Below are positions 23,901 through 36,593 of a stretch of DNA of 64,000 nucleotides, in pieces. The notes beneath the pieces were generated by a model. The model saw only the letters and a list, made by a program, of their open reading frames with translations, was not told the DNA's origin and did no database searches. The stretch spans positions 524,001-588,000 of the forward strand of contig OZ038327.1 in the NCBI GenBank assembly GCA_964035795.1, read 5' to 3'. The stretch is from Pterobdella sp. o SKG-2022 (Eukaryota; Annelida; Clitellata; Hirudinida; Piscicolidae). Made by a program: the position numbers and the translations under genes. Each line of letters begins with the position of its first letter. Positions within the stretch are counted from its first letter, which is position 1.

Positions 23901-24288
23901 GGGCTGGAGTGTCCCTATCCTCACCTGTCCAGTAGGCCAAGATGTTGTCTGTGGGACTCCAAGAGAAGTCTCTGTGGTAGTGGTTGGTATTGGGTGAGTA
24001 GGAGGTGGGGAGGGGGTGTGTGTGGGGAAGGGGGTGAATGAATATGCATATAAAGTCAGAAAAATGAGCAATGAGGTTTGGTTGATTAATGTATGAAGCT
24101 TGGTGGATAGAAATGAAAATATGGCGTCAGAGGGGGGTATGATGGGTGATTATAATGCGCCATCTATGAACCAACTTGAGATGCTTGACTTTGAGACTCT
24201 TCTTGTCTAGCAGACCAAATGAAGGTGTCTCATAGATGGACAAAGAGTCCTGAGTCATTCGGGCAAAGTACTTGCCGTCATGACTCCA

Positions 24289-24337
<49 letters not shown>

Positions 24338-26965
24338 ATGTGTGTTTTTGGGTGGGTGTACATGTGTAAAAAAATTTATGTGTGATTATATTATTCAAAA
24401 AAGATTTTAGCATAACAGTGTTTATCTATTAAGATATAAATACATCCTAGCCAACCAAACCACACACACTGCACTCAACACCCAACCCCTTCTCCCCCCT
24501 ACTTAAAAAAAGGCCATTGTAGGTGCTCCTCAGAGCGGTCGAAACCCCTCTTCTTATGACCCGTCCTCATATCCCATATGATAATATCATTTGGCTCCTC
24601 CCCATCTGAGCTCACTGAAGAGAAGGTGACCAAGTATCTGTGGTGATGGGTGGAAGAGAGGGAGGGGTTTGAAAAGAGAAACAGTTTGGTGGTGGGTGAA
24701 AGAAAGAGTGTATTTGGAGGTGGGTGGGAGAAGAAGGAGACGTGTAGTTTAGTAGTGGTGAGTTAGGAAGTGTTTAGTAAGATGGGTCACAGAAATTGAA
24801 ACGTTTGATGGTGGTGGGTAAGGGTTATTTGATGTGGTGAGCTATGGAATGAGGAAAGTGGGGTAGTTGGTGGTGGGTGGAAGAGTTGAAAGATGGATGA
24901 AAATAGTAACCTTTCGCATGGAGAGAAGTCAGAGTATTGGACGTGTGGATGGGTGAACCTCATAATCTATTGTGTGTGTATCAATGTGCAATTTGCAAAC
25001 ACACAACACACATTCACACACAAAGATTAAAGCACACTTACAAACATAATCAGATTCACAAACAAGAACAAACAAACAAACAAACACACACACACACCCA
25101 CCTGACTCATCTTCTCTCCCCCCCATATGGCATTACCCTTGGTATGGAAAGTGAGGAAATAGGTGCCTTTGGGTGACCAATTGGTGTATGTCTCTGTCCA
25201 GTGCTGTTGTAATGTGGTGTGGGTCCATATAGTGTGGTGTGTTGAATGGGGTTGTGTGATGTGGTGATAGATTTGCGTAAGTATTTTTTTACCCTCAAAA
25301 AACTCTCCTTTCTACACCATTTGTTCACTAGACTTCCACCATTTCAACTATTCATCTTCTTCCAACAACCATCATACCCTGCTTTCACCCCCTCTTCACC
25401 CACACCTTTCTTTCATCACTTCTCCATCCTCATCCCTCATGCACCAACTCCATAAAAATCCACCTACCCCATTCACCAGATCACATCATAATCTCACCAC
25501 CTTTACACCCACCCATCAACCTTACGACACTCAAGACATTGGGGTTCATTGGGGGTGTTGAGGTAGAGGGAGGTCGAACCACCACCTTCCCATATCACCG
25601 AAAACTGGTCATAACAATTCTTGTCTAGTAACCAGCTGTATAAGTTGCCCTATGGTGAAGGTGGGTAAATATATAGATAGATAGATAGATGAACATAGAG
25701 ATAGATACTGACATGCTCTTTATAAGGCTGAGGTACAGGCTCTGTCCATTGGTCACAAATGTTTGAGTACCTAGAGTGTGTGTGTGTGTGTGTAGATACA
25801 TATAGTAATTGTATGTGCATGAATAATTCCTTCCCCACAAACTTGTCAATATCACTAAAATGCGATACAGCGAAGACGTGCTGCTTGTCGAGCTTGTGTC
25901 CATTTGTGGCTTTGACTGCCTTTAATGCCTCTACCTTTATAGGGGTGGTGAGAGGATGATGATGAAGAAGAGGTGGTAGTGGTGAGTTTGAGGTTATTCA
26001 TAGAAAAAAAAATAATTACAATCTTTAATGAATATAATTGAAAAATAATATAAATGACACTAAATTTATAAACCATCACTACGCAACCACACCACAACCA
26101 ACCATCATTTCCACACAACAACCAACCACCTTCTTAGAGAACTCAAGGAATATGAATCCCTTAAGAGTATTATCACTATTCATGGGATAGTGTTGTTTGG
26201 TGATGGTGCCAAACTGGCTGTAGATCTTTTTAATTATTCCTTGAAGTTTTTCCAACCTTTCGGGACCTACCTTTGGGTATTGTGATGATGGTATTGGGGA
26301 AAGGAAGAGGGGTGATGATGATGGTAGGATGAAAGAGTGGTTAGACTAAAAGAAAAAATAGTTGAAAATATGCATCGAAGATTTTTTTAACAATTTTTCA
26401 AAACTATCAATTATTTTGTGAATTATATAACAAAAAATGTATCCCAGTTACTGGGATGTATGGAAAGATTGATCTAATAGGGATGATTAGTACACTTACT
26501 TGTGGCACATTATCGACAACAATGGTGGAATCAAATGAATCAGATTCTTTGGGTTTCTGTCGCATCACTTCCCCCAGTTCTGTGTGAGTGGGTGGTTTGT
26601 TTTTGACTAAAAGTTAAATTTAATAGCTTTTTTTTTCCTGGCTTATATTTTTTTTAATTATTTTTCTGACATGGTGTGAAAAAATTTGTTTTTTTCTGAA
26701 ATGACATCTGGATGTAAATTTGAGTTGAAAAGAAGGCATCAATATGGAAGAGACTCAACTCAAATATCGTTAGTGCATTTGAGATTTTATGATTAGAATT
26801 TTTTTTTATTTTCTTAATTTATTCAAAACATCTTGATAAAAAAATTAATGTTAGCAGAAACAGACCCTGGTCGGAAACGTGGTCTTCGAAATCTTCCGGG
26901 TCACTGAAATCAGGCTCCTCGCCATCTTGTGTCCCTCGTGGCTTTTCTTTTTGTAGTTTTGTCAT
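20926..26965 (-). CDS. EIF3B: Eukaryotic translation initiation factor 3 subunit B
   Basis: Scaffold subunit of eIF3, which recruits the 40S ribosome. Exons: 26965-26866, 26579-26500, 26270-26130, 25934-25713, 25649-25521, 25203-25102, 24966-24911, 24637-24503, 24289-24172, 23971-23737, 23499-23427, 23154-23032, 22772-22694, 22474-22377, 22181-22108, 21998-21906, 21408-21222 and 20999-20926. Start MTKLQKEK is followed by [10 protein letters not shown]. The RRM is [19 protein letters not shown] through [10 protein letters not shown]. Beta-propeller blocks include [96 protein letters not shown] and [13 protein letters not shown]. The tail is [13 protein letters not shown], then [17 protein letters not shown] at the stop. 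One junction (24172/23971) needs a GC donor or a nearby alternative. The fourth exon reads through a CA repeat. The gene is complete. Confidence 0.95.
21417..21628. repeat. 32-bp minisatellite in an eIF3B intron
   Basis: About six and a half tandem copies of a 32-bp unit built around TGGTGTGAGATGGAGGAGAA followed by GGGATGATGAGG, with single-base variants (GGAATGATG, GATGGGG). It begins right at the eIF3B exon 21222-21408 acceptor side. The long minus-strand open frames here are repeat read-through (32 is not a multiple of 3, so all frames share the motif). Confidence 0.9.
24290..24336. repeat. (TG)n microsatellite adjoining an eIF3B exon acceptor
   Basis: About 22 TG dinucleotides on the plus strand, hence (CA)n on the coding strand. 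The run ends exactly at the acceptor of the exon that starts at 24289, so it forms the whole polypyrimidine/acceptor approach. Confidence 0.9.
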
Positions 26966-27721
26966 TTAAGAATCTTACCGGCTACAACGATCGTTGACCT
27001 AAAGCGAATCAAAACACAGAATGGACAATTTACCAAACCTATTTCCGCTCAAAGATGTGAAAATCTAAAATTTTGTTTTTATTTAATTTTCAATTTGAAA
27101 CTATACATTATGCTTGTTTTAGAAAATAATTTTAAAAATCCAGATTTAATTTTTTATTTTGGAATAAAAATTCATTTCAAATAAAAAATTATTAAAAACT
27201 ATAACTTCAGAGTTTTTAAAAAATAAAAAACTTTTGAAAGAATTTGATTCAAACTAAATAATCCATAAACTATATCGATGAAACCTTTCAAAACACGATA
27301 TCTAACAATTTTGAAGCCCGCTTGAAATGAAAAAAAGATTTAATTTTAATATAAATTTCAATACTGAAAAAGTATTCAAAAAGTGTAAAATTATCTAAAC
27401 ATTTTAATCTTGTACTCCAACACGAAACTAAATCAATGCGAAGTCTCAATTTAATTTGTTAAAATCAATTCTAATTATTCAATTTATTTTCTATAAAAGG
27501 GAACTTAACTTTTGATTATCTTGAACTGTTATTCTCGTTATCATAGGTTTGTAGAATATTCATTATATAATGATATCTAAATTATCCTTCAATATCATCA
27601 TCTTTATCATCCTCGTCATCATCATCTTTTTCTTCACTCTCATCATCTCCACCACCAACCTCATCCTCATTACCACCACCTTAATTATCATCATCATCAC
27701 CCTCTAAATACACCCCCAGTT

Positions 27722-28521
27722 ATGAAAACCCTCATCTTCTTTCTCATCCTCCTCATTTCTTGTGCTGCTCATGACCACTCAAAAGATAAAATGCCTGAAA
27801 GTAAATTATTTATATCCATCATCGGCCCGTATAGCTCAGTTGGTAGAGCATTAGAGTAACTATCTAAAATTACATGGTTTGATATATTAACAGTAATAAT
27901 TTTTCAGACATCCTATTGTGTTTTTTTAATTCCCAAATACCTATAACATCGATTTGAGAGAGTTTATCAAGCAAAACCAGCTAGAATTACGTTAGCATAA
28001 CTTAGCATTGTCGGCCCGTAAAGCTCAAGGGTTGAGCATTAGACTAATTATCTAAAAGTTACCGGGTTTGATCCCGCGTGGGCCGACAATTAGCACCTGT
28101 TCCACAGTGTGTTTTCGCCATATTAAATTTCTAGCAAGCGCTTTGATCTATAAGGAAAAGCGTTTTATAAATACAACATCACATTTGCATTGCATCATGG
28201 CGTACCCTGGTGAGGCTGTCCTTACTGGAAATCCTAGCTGGTTTTGTTCAAGGGTTTAAAAAATTCTCCACAAATTTACGTTAAAAATAATCATGATAAC
28301 AATAATAATTTCAAGTTCGTATACTTAATAATGTGAGTTGAACTTAGGAAAAACTCCGTGTTATTAATCAGTTAATAAAAGTGTTTGATTCAAATCGTTT
28401 CTATAAGTCATTTACAACTACAGTTGATGCCAAGTGGTTGGAGGCTTACAAGGATGCCACAGAGATGATGACTAAACTTTACAAGAAAGACAAGCGAAAC
28501 CAGTTTCAAGTTAATAAGTGA
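27722..28521 (+). CDS. Small secreted peptide, 58 residues, two exons
   Basis: Exons 27722-27800 and 28424-28521 (stop TGA) join in phase 1 to give 58 residues. The first exon encodes a clean signal peptide (MKTLIFFLILLISCAAHDHS), with cleavage probably after CAA or nearby. The second encodes a charged, likely helical segment (DAKWLEAYKDATEMMTKLYK, then KKDKRNQFQVNK). Donor GTAAAT and acceptor TACAACTACAG are acceptable. It has one Cys and no family I recognise. It is divergent from eIF3B (757 bp between start codons). The 623-bp intron consists largely of tRNA-like and SINE-tail repeats. It could encode a secreted effector or hormone-like peptide; no function is assigned. Confidence 0.58.
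27822..27880 (+). repeat. tRNA-like SINE head (partial)
   Basis: Starts TCGGCCCGTATAGCTCAGTT and continues GGTAGAGC, containing a good RNA polymerase III A-box. The anticodon-stem-like TTAGA..TCTAA follows, but the B-box region has decayed and the acceptor 3' strand is missing. It is a tRNA-derived repeat fragment, not a functional tRNA, inside the intron of the small secreted gene. Confidence 0.65.
28011..28404 (+). repeat. tRNA-derived SINE, near full length
   Basis: A tRNA-like head at 28011-28087 pairs TCGGCCC with GGGCCGA at its ends. It also has a D-arm GCTC..GAGC, an anticodon stem TTAGA..TCTAA and a B-box-like GGTTTGATCCC. The T-stem is only partly paired and the A-box is degraded, so it is a pseudo-tRNA (most like tRNA-Ile AAT). 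The body continues to a tail module at 28316-28404 that also occurs alone at 8.5 kb, 28.7 kb and 30.2 kb. The tail ends 19 bp before the exon acceptor at 28423. Confidence 0.65.
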
Positions 28522-28714
28522 TCGAAGGAATGAGGTGACTAATTTTGATTGGTCACAGAAAATTATGAACTGGATTTTTGATTGGTTGATGAATAAAAGA
28601 ATATTTTGATAAAATTCTAAATGATATTTATTAATTTTGATTGGCTGATGGTTTTGTTTATTTTTGATTATAAAATCAATGAAAAATTTATTTTTGTGAA
28701 AAATAATAAATTAA

Positions 28715-28758
28715 AATCGATTCCACTTTTAACTCAACACAAAGCTTTTCATAACGAA
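28715..28758 (-). repeat. Partial dispersed-repeat copy
   Basis: The reverse complement shows GAAAAGCTTTGTGTTGAGTT, then AAAAGTGGAATCGATT, matching the tail half of the module at 28316-28404 with substitutions. It is a short fragment, so the call is tentative. Confidence 0.45.
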
Positions 28759-30180
28759 CAACATCATAATAAATAAAATCATAAAGAACAATATCATAAT
28801 AAAATAACTTCATAATATAAAAAAATCATAATGAAAAATATCTTTAGACTAGGGTGAAATATTAATTATACTCAATATTTTTACATTTATATTCACGCTC
28901 TTAATAATAATAATTATTATTAATATTAATTTACTTTTAATTATTTTTAGTATTGTTAATATTAATTTAATACTATTCATTATTAATATTAATATCCTTT
29001 TATTATTGTTATTATTATTATTATTACTATTATAATAATTATTTTTTTTAATTATTATTTTATTATATTATTATTATTATTTTATTATATTATTATTATT
29101 ATTGTTATTATCATTATCATTATTATTGTTGTTGTTGTTATTAATTTTATTAATTAAAAAATAAAGTTATTTTGCGTTCAGTTATTTTACGACCGATTAG
29201 AAGACTTTATCATAGTTTCACATCAAAATTATGAATTCACAAGGAAACAAAAGTTATGACATGAGACTAAAGAAAAAATAAAAATGATGGATAAAAGCAT
29301 TTGAATAATAAGAATTGGATAAGCTATATTTTTTTAGATTTCTTCTAAGCTAACTTACTACTTAGTTCCAAGCTAAAGATAAAAAAATTATGAATCAAAG
29401 CTAATGGATATTTAAAATTATGATTTAAAGTTTAAAAAGTATAAAAATTATATAAAAATTATATTTTTTTTATAGATTCCTTTCATTGCAATGCAGTTTA
29501 AACGAAATATCTTTAGTACCTCTTTACTGAAAACAGTTTATGGAACTAAACTTTTCGATCTGCTAAAGACCTCATTCTCTGGAGACTCAAGGTTTTATAT
29601 TTTTAGTATTATTATTCTTATTATTAATATTTTTATAGCGCGCAATACACAAAAAAATTTGCTCCAGAGGCGCTCAAGTTTAGACTCAAATATATGAAAG
29701 ATTAGCAACTTAAGACAGGGATATTGGAAAAAAAGAATCCTTTTAAAATATTTTAAATTTAAAACAATGAGAAAATTTAATTAAAATTTTAGATCTTTCT
29801 CAAAAGTGAATTTAGAATTTATTCCCCACCTGCCTCCAACCTGACCCCATAACAAATTAATTATCTTTCAAAATCACATGCACACACCTACAACACTAAC
29901 GCACCCAATACCCTACACACACAAATTGTCACAGAAGAAACAAAATAATCACATGCATTATACACACATAAGTCTACACACATGCATACATACACACACA
30001 TGCATAAACATAAAAGCACGTACGCTAAAAAACTAATTTGTATGTTTCGAATACAACCATAATACAATATCACCCAAACAAATTTACATACGACAGAATT
30101 AAATATTTGTATATTAATTAGCTTATAATTATGAATACATATTATTTTTATTGGTAACATATATTTTTTATTTAAAACAG

Positions 30181-30257
30181 AACGATTTTATAAAACACTT
30201 TTATTAACTGAATACAAAGCTTTTCGTGGGTTGAACTCATATTATCAAGTATACAAG
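30181..30257 (-). repeat. Dispersed repeat copy (SINE-tail-like), inverted
   Basis: The reverse complement reads CTTGTATACTTGATAATATG, AGTTCAAC, GCTTTGTATTCAGTTAAT and AAAAGTG. These match the 8.5-kb and 28.3-kb copies over about 75 bp. It lies 0.7 kb upstream of the LDLR-like start codon. Confidence 0.6.
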
Positions 30258-30954
30258 TCAAAATGGAAATAAAGATACCACACGCCTACACAAAGATATG
30301 AAAGAAGTAAAAGTCACGTGCTTTTGAAGAAAAGTATAAACACATAAAAACAAAATTATGCACACATCCATCCACACAAACCCACGCGTATAGACAGATA
30401 CATAGGTAATAACAAAATAATACAGACACATACAATGCAACTAAAACACAAACACACATACAACTAAAACACACACGCACATACAACTAAAGCACACACG
30501 CACATACAAAAAAAACACACATATACAACTAAAACACACACGCACACACTAACAGTCACACAGCGTCTTAAAGTGAGACGCACCCACGCGTATACATGAC
30601 CTATCCATGTCACTTTAAATTAACATAAAATTCTATAAAAACCGTTCAAAATGGCGTTAAAATTTCTGATTAAAAAATAAATTGAATTTAAAGCCATTTC
30701 AAATTCGTCCAGGGTTAATTTAATCGATTTTCGCCTGAAAATTGTCGAAAATTATTCAGTTTGGTAGATTAAAAGAAAATGAGTGTTGTATAGGACCGCC
30801 CATCGCCTCATCTCGTCTGATTGATTGAGGCAGTGATGTGCTTTTAAGCTTTTAAATTCACTTTTTGTACAATTCTGGCCATATTTGGCTCTTACTAAGT
30901 GGATTACGAAATAAACGATAGGAAAACAAATTTATAAAATATTTTTACGCTGAT

Positions 30955-33900
30955 ATGCAAATTTTGGTGATTTTTGTTTTAAAATTACTTTTGCAACTTG
31001 ATTTATCAAAAGGTATGTTTTAAGTTTTTATCTAAATTCACATTTAACTTTCATGTCCAAAGGTTGTATAGAAGTTTAAATTTCAGTTATGAAAGAATTT
31101 TATTTGGTAACGTGCATTTAGTCTTACATTTTCCAAAAAATAAAACTTGAAACGATGGAATACTCAGGCATTTTTTTCAAACCGAAAAACAACGAACTCA
31201 ATATACACGTAAATAAAACCGAAAAAAAATTGAAGAAATATCTGAAATAAATTTCTACTTCAACTTCAAAATTACACCGGAACAGGCGGAACTTACTGCC
31301 CGGCCGGGTGGTTCTGGTGTGACTCTCATTGTCTGACGGCTAATTTGCTCTGCGATGGCAAAGAAGATTGTTCGAACGGTTTTGACGAAAAAAACTGCTC
31401 TCTACGTTTGTCTTTTTTTTTAAATTAAAATTTTCAATTTTTAATATAAATTTTTTTCAAAAACTTATTAATTTTCATATCACTGTTGTTCCCATACACT
31501 AAGCTATCATAAACTTAGCATCCAAAACACATATCATTATAAATTTAGTTTTCAATAACCAACAAAAGTACATGTCTACCATCCATCCTCAAATAAATCA
31601 CCACACCACACCTCTCTACTTCAAATTTTCCATCACACTACTAACAAACTACATCTCACCACCACATTTCCCCATCATTCCACACTTCACCTCAAACTCA
31701 CCACCACAAAACCCACCCAGCTTGCTCCATAAATGACTTCCAATGTATGGAGAGTAAAAATTGTGTTTCCAGAGAAAAAGTTTGTGATGATGTTGCCGAT
31801 TGCTCAGATGGATCTGATGAGTTCAATTGCAGTGGTGAGATTTTGTAAAAAACATTCTAACACTACTACTACACCACAATAACTACTGCACCATCTCATC
31901 ACACTACCACCAATGCACCACAACACCATGTTATATCGTCTCACATCACAGACACTACACCATACCACCCACCATTATTATGATACCTCACAGAAACACT
32001 CATTTACATTAACACAATTCACCATTCAAACATCACTAGCATTTCATCCACACCACCCACCTCAACCACCAGTCACCTGCCTAACAAATGAGCTTACATG
32101 CACGACCATCCTCAACATCAAGGAATGTCTCACCCCTGACCTCATCTGCGATGGTGTGAAAATTTGCCTTGATAATTCTGATGAGATTAACTGTGAGTTG
32201 ATAGTGATGGTGGGGTGGGTTGGTTGATGACGGGCAGCTTGATGGGATGTTAGGTAGGGTGATAGGAATGCTAAACTCAATCTAAATGAGTAGATAGAGT
32301 TGAAAAAATTGCTAGATAGATAAATAAAAAGAAATTTAATGGATAAATAATTAGAGTGAAAAAATTGAGTAGCCATATTGATGGATGATTGTTGTCGAAA
32401 AATCAACCCATTACTCTTTTTCATTCTACCCCTCTTCACCCTTTTTTAACCACCTGTTATCCTTTCTTCTCTCTTTCTTAATTATCCTTCCATCCCCTCC
32501 TTCTCACTAACCATTCACCTATCTTCTTTTTCTTCTCCCTATCCTTCACCCCAACCATCCACCCTCCTCCCACCAACATCAGGCAAATCTCACGCATGCG
32601 CACAAGGTCACATAAAATGTGGTGATGATAATGATTTCGTCTGCATTTCTCCTGAACAAGTGTGTGATGGCATTGAAGACTGCCAGAGTGGCGAGGATGA
32701 AGACAATTGTGATGGTCTGTGTTATTATTATTATTATTGTTATTTTTACCATTATTAATCATATCACTATATTATTATTTTAATTATTTTGTCATCGTTA
32801 TTATTAGTATTATTCAATCATCACTATTACCACCACCATCATCATTCTCCTCATACCACCTCCAGCCTCACGCACAGCGCTGGTGTGCACCGCAAACGAA
32901 CGTGCGTGCACAAAAGATCATAGGAATGTGTGTTTGAGTGAGGACCGGGTGTGTGATGGTGTGGTGGATTGTGATGGGGGTGTTGATGAGAAGGGGTGTG
33001 GTGGGTGTGTAAGGTAAGGGGGGAGAGTGAGGATGTTGGTTATGATAATAATAATAATAATATTAAAAGCAGTATTATTGTTAATATTATTATTATATAT
33101 GAAAATAAAAAATATTAATCATGAAGACACTAATGTGTAATAATAACAATAATAATAATAACTTCTCTTATCACTACTAAATCCCCTCTACCCACTTCCG
33201 CCAGACAACAGCAAGACTGTGGCACAGACGAGTTTTGGTGTGGTGTTGTGTGTGAGTGTATGCCCTTGTGGTGGATGTGTGATGGTGAGGTCGACTGTGA
33301 GCATGATGAAGATACATGTGGGTTTTATTGTTATTATTATTATTATTGGTGTTATCATTATTGTTAAAATTTTATTTTGTTTTTTCCTCTTTTTATTATT
33401 GTTATTTTATTTTGCGTGTCAGTTTTTTTATTCATTCAATTATTTTCAATAAAAAAGAAAAAAATGATGCTAATAACAATACTAATAATAAAAATAACAA
33501 TAATTATTATTTTTATTTTGATCACAGGCACGCACATTGCACCAGCCTGCAACCAGATTAAGGAGTACAAGTGTGACGGGGTGGCTCAATGTGTTGATGG
33601 TAGTGATGAGGTGATGTGTGAAGAGGGGTGGGAGAAGGGTAGGGACTTTATGAGAGGTGAGAGGAAGTAGAAAAAGAGTGACAAGAATGTGTAAAAGTTT
33701 TGTAATAATGGGTAGAACATACATAAACACACACACAGACAAAGAGACCGACCAACCTTGCCATGGTTCTTTCCAATGCTACAATGACCTCAGTGACTCT
33801 TGTGTTTCTTATCATAAAGTAATAATAATAATAATAAGATTGATAATAATAATAGTAATATTATTATTATTTTTATTGTTAGATATGTGATGGAGTGAAG

Positions 33901-36533
33901 GATTGTCCTTATGGGGAGGACGAAAATAAATGTTCTTACGGAGGTGACGCTTCTAATATTAAAAAAAAAATAATAATAACAAAAGAAATAATATCTTCAC
34001 CAGATAACCCGTGCAAGAATAATAACGGGGGATGCTCGCATACATGCACCCACCTTCCAACCGACGCGTGGCGGCGCTCAAAGAAAGTCCAGAAGGGTGG
34101 TTTTTTCAACCGCCTGAATATAGGCAAGACACCACCACCACCCACTCATAAATGCCTGTGTCCCGAAGGCTTTGAGCTTGATTGCGATAATCGCACTTGT
34201 GTCGGTAAGGTGGGTGGTGATAAAGGTTGTGGTGTTGTAAGGGGGCGTGAGTTGGATATGGGTTTTATGGAGGGATGTAGGGTAGAGTACAGGGTGGTGA
34301 GTAGTGTGAGGTGGTTGGACGTGGTGTGATATGGGGTTATGTATGGTATTGTGGAGTTGAATGGTGGAATTCTAAAAAGACATGATATATGCTTTCAAAT
34401 ATATTTCTCTATAACTTGCTTTTTATAATCTTTTTTTCACACACACACACATCCATTCACACAGACATAGACGAGTGTTTACACTCACACACATGTTCAC
34501 ACACGTGCGTGAACAAACACGGCTTTTATGTGTGTTTGTGTCATGAGGGTTATGTGCTTGGGAAAGATCTGAAGAGTTGCGTGGTGAAAGGTGGGTGGGA
34601 GGAGAAAGGGATGGTGGTTATGTTTGTACGGTCATAAGTAGGGGGAGATGATTGGAGCTATGGTGGGAAGGGTTTTGAGGTGAAAACTGGCTTGGAGAGA
34701 TGGGATGTACTGATGTGAAGGGATAGTTAAGTAGTTGGTTGGTTGCAGTAACTTGATAGGATGGTGAAATGGTGGACGGGGATTGAATGGGAGATAATGG
34801 TGATGGGCTGTCAGAAGTAATTGTGTGGGTGGATAGAGGGAGAGAAGTGAAATAATGGGTAAACAGGGTGCTGGTTGTTATAATAATTCAACAAAAATTT
34901 CTTCATCACTCGCCAGGGGACAGACCGCGGCTTCTCTTTTCACGAGATAACACTATAATTAGGTCATATCTACGTAACGAATTAGCTGGCACCAACAAAA
35001 ACAATAATAATAATAGCAATAATAAGAATAATATCAAAAACGAAGCTAATCCGAAAAAACATGATACTAATAATAGCAACCACATCAACCAATCATATTC
35101 CACTATCAAAAACATCTCTGATTGGTTGTCGTTCAGGCACAAATTGACCTCATTCGATCTTGACCTACATTCTAAAAAGATCATTTTCACCGACGGCTTT
35201 GACTTATTCATGTTGGCGTTATTATTGTTGTTTTTATCTATTTTTTATTATTTTTATATTAATAAATAAATAAAAAAATTATGATAGTTATTAACATTAT
35301 TATTTATTATTATTTTTGTTATGCAGACACCGCATTGATATAGGATCAACACTCAAGGTACCTTCAAAAGATTGTGTCGACCGACCAAACTTTCAACAAC
35401 AACAATCAGAAACAACAACATCACAATCTCCACCATTACAACACCCACATCACACATCACCACCCCCATCTCCTCCCATAATAAATTCACTAGTCCATGA
35501 TTGGTTACATGGCAACACATACTTAAGCAACATAGGATCACATACAATACAACTTGTCACACACGCCCTTGTTTGTGTGCGTGTGTTGTACGTGAGACAA
35601 CCAAACCTCCTTGCCATTGATCCCAGGAAACGGTTGGAGTTGTTATTATTGTTTTTATATTTATAATAATAATAATAGTAATAATAAAAATAATATTAGA
35701 TTTTATTATTATTTTCATCATCTTTGTGACGCAGCTTTTTGTTTTGGACTTCATCCAGCGAGGAAACCTCATTGTTCCGCAGCCATCTTGACGGAAGTGG
35801 CGTCACAGCCGTTTTGTCACGTGACCAGGCGCCACGAGTTACGGCTGTTGCTATTGGTTGGTCGATGATGATGATGACGATGATGACGTTCCTAATTGTT
35901 TCATTACTGATATGGAATGATTTTTATTTATATTATTACTACTCTTACCACTTTTATTACTACTAATACTAATACTGATAATAATAATAATAATGATAAT
36001 AACAACAAAAAACCTGTCTGACAGACCCTACAAACGGCCAAGTGTACATAACAGAGGCTGTGACTCACACATTGTCAACGATGCATGAGGATGGTGGTGC
36101 TAGGAGAGTGTTGTTGTCTTCAACGACCATACTCAAGATGCCTGGGTCTGTCATGGTGTTTGAGGTGGGTGGTAGTGGGGGTGGTAAAGGGGTGGACTTT
36201 TGGGAAAAGGTGGTAGTGAAGGTTTTGTGTAGTGGGGAAAGTATGGATTGGGGTGCTGGAAAGGAGGGTAGAGTTTGTAGGCTGGTTGATGAGTGAAACC
36301 CCCACATACTCACACAAACATACGTAGCCACACAAACACACTACAGGACACAGTTTATTGGACGGACATAAAACGCAAAAAAATATATTACACCAACAAA
36401 TACCCAAGCAAGCAGCGTCGTCTTGTAAATGAAATTGAAACCTCCGCCACCCGTCTACTTGTGTCGCACCCTGTCTTGTTTGATGAAGGTTAGTGGTTGG
36501 GTGTGTCTGTTTGTGTGTGTTTGGGAGTTTGTA

Positions 36534-36593
<60 letters not shown>

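Larger units (their letters stand above)
28522..30954. other. Gene-poor AT-rich region with repeats
   Basis: No gene is supported. The region holds a partial SINE-tail copy (28715-28758, minus), ATT-rich tracts (28900-29160), a CA-rich stretch (29880-30030) and degenerate ACACACGCACATACAACTAA repeats (30420-30560). Another SINE-tail copy lies at 30181-30257 (minus). A plus-strand open frame at 29491-29697 lacks splice partners and ends in ATT repeats. The promoter of the LDLR-like gene must lie at the right end. Confidence 0.5.

Noticed and set aside
28011..28087. Possible functional tRNA-Ile (AAT)
   Set aside because: The acceptor and anticodon stems pair, but the T-stem is only partly paired and the A-box is degraded; the sequence continues into a SINE body.
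29491..29697. 68-residue plus-strand frame starting MQFKRNIFSTSLL
   Set aside because: It ends in ATT-repeat translation, has no second exon or homology, and probably arises by chance in AT-rich DNA.
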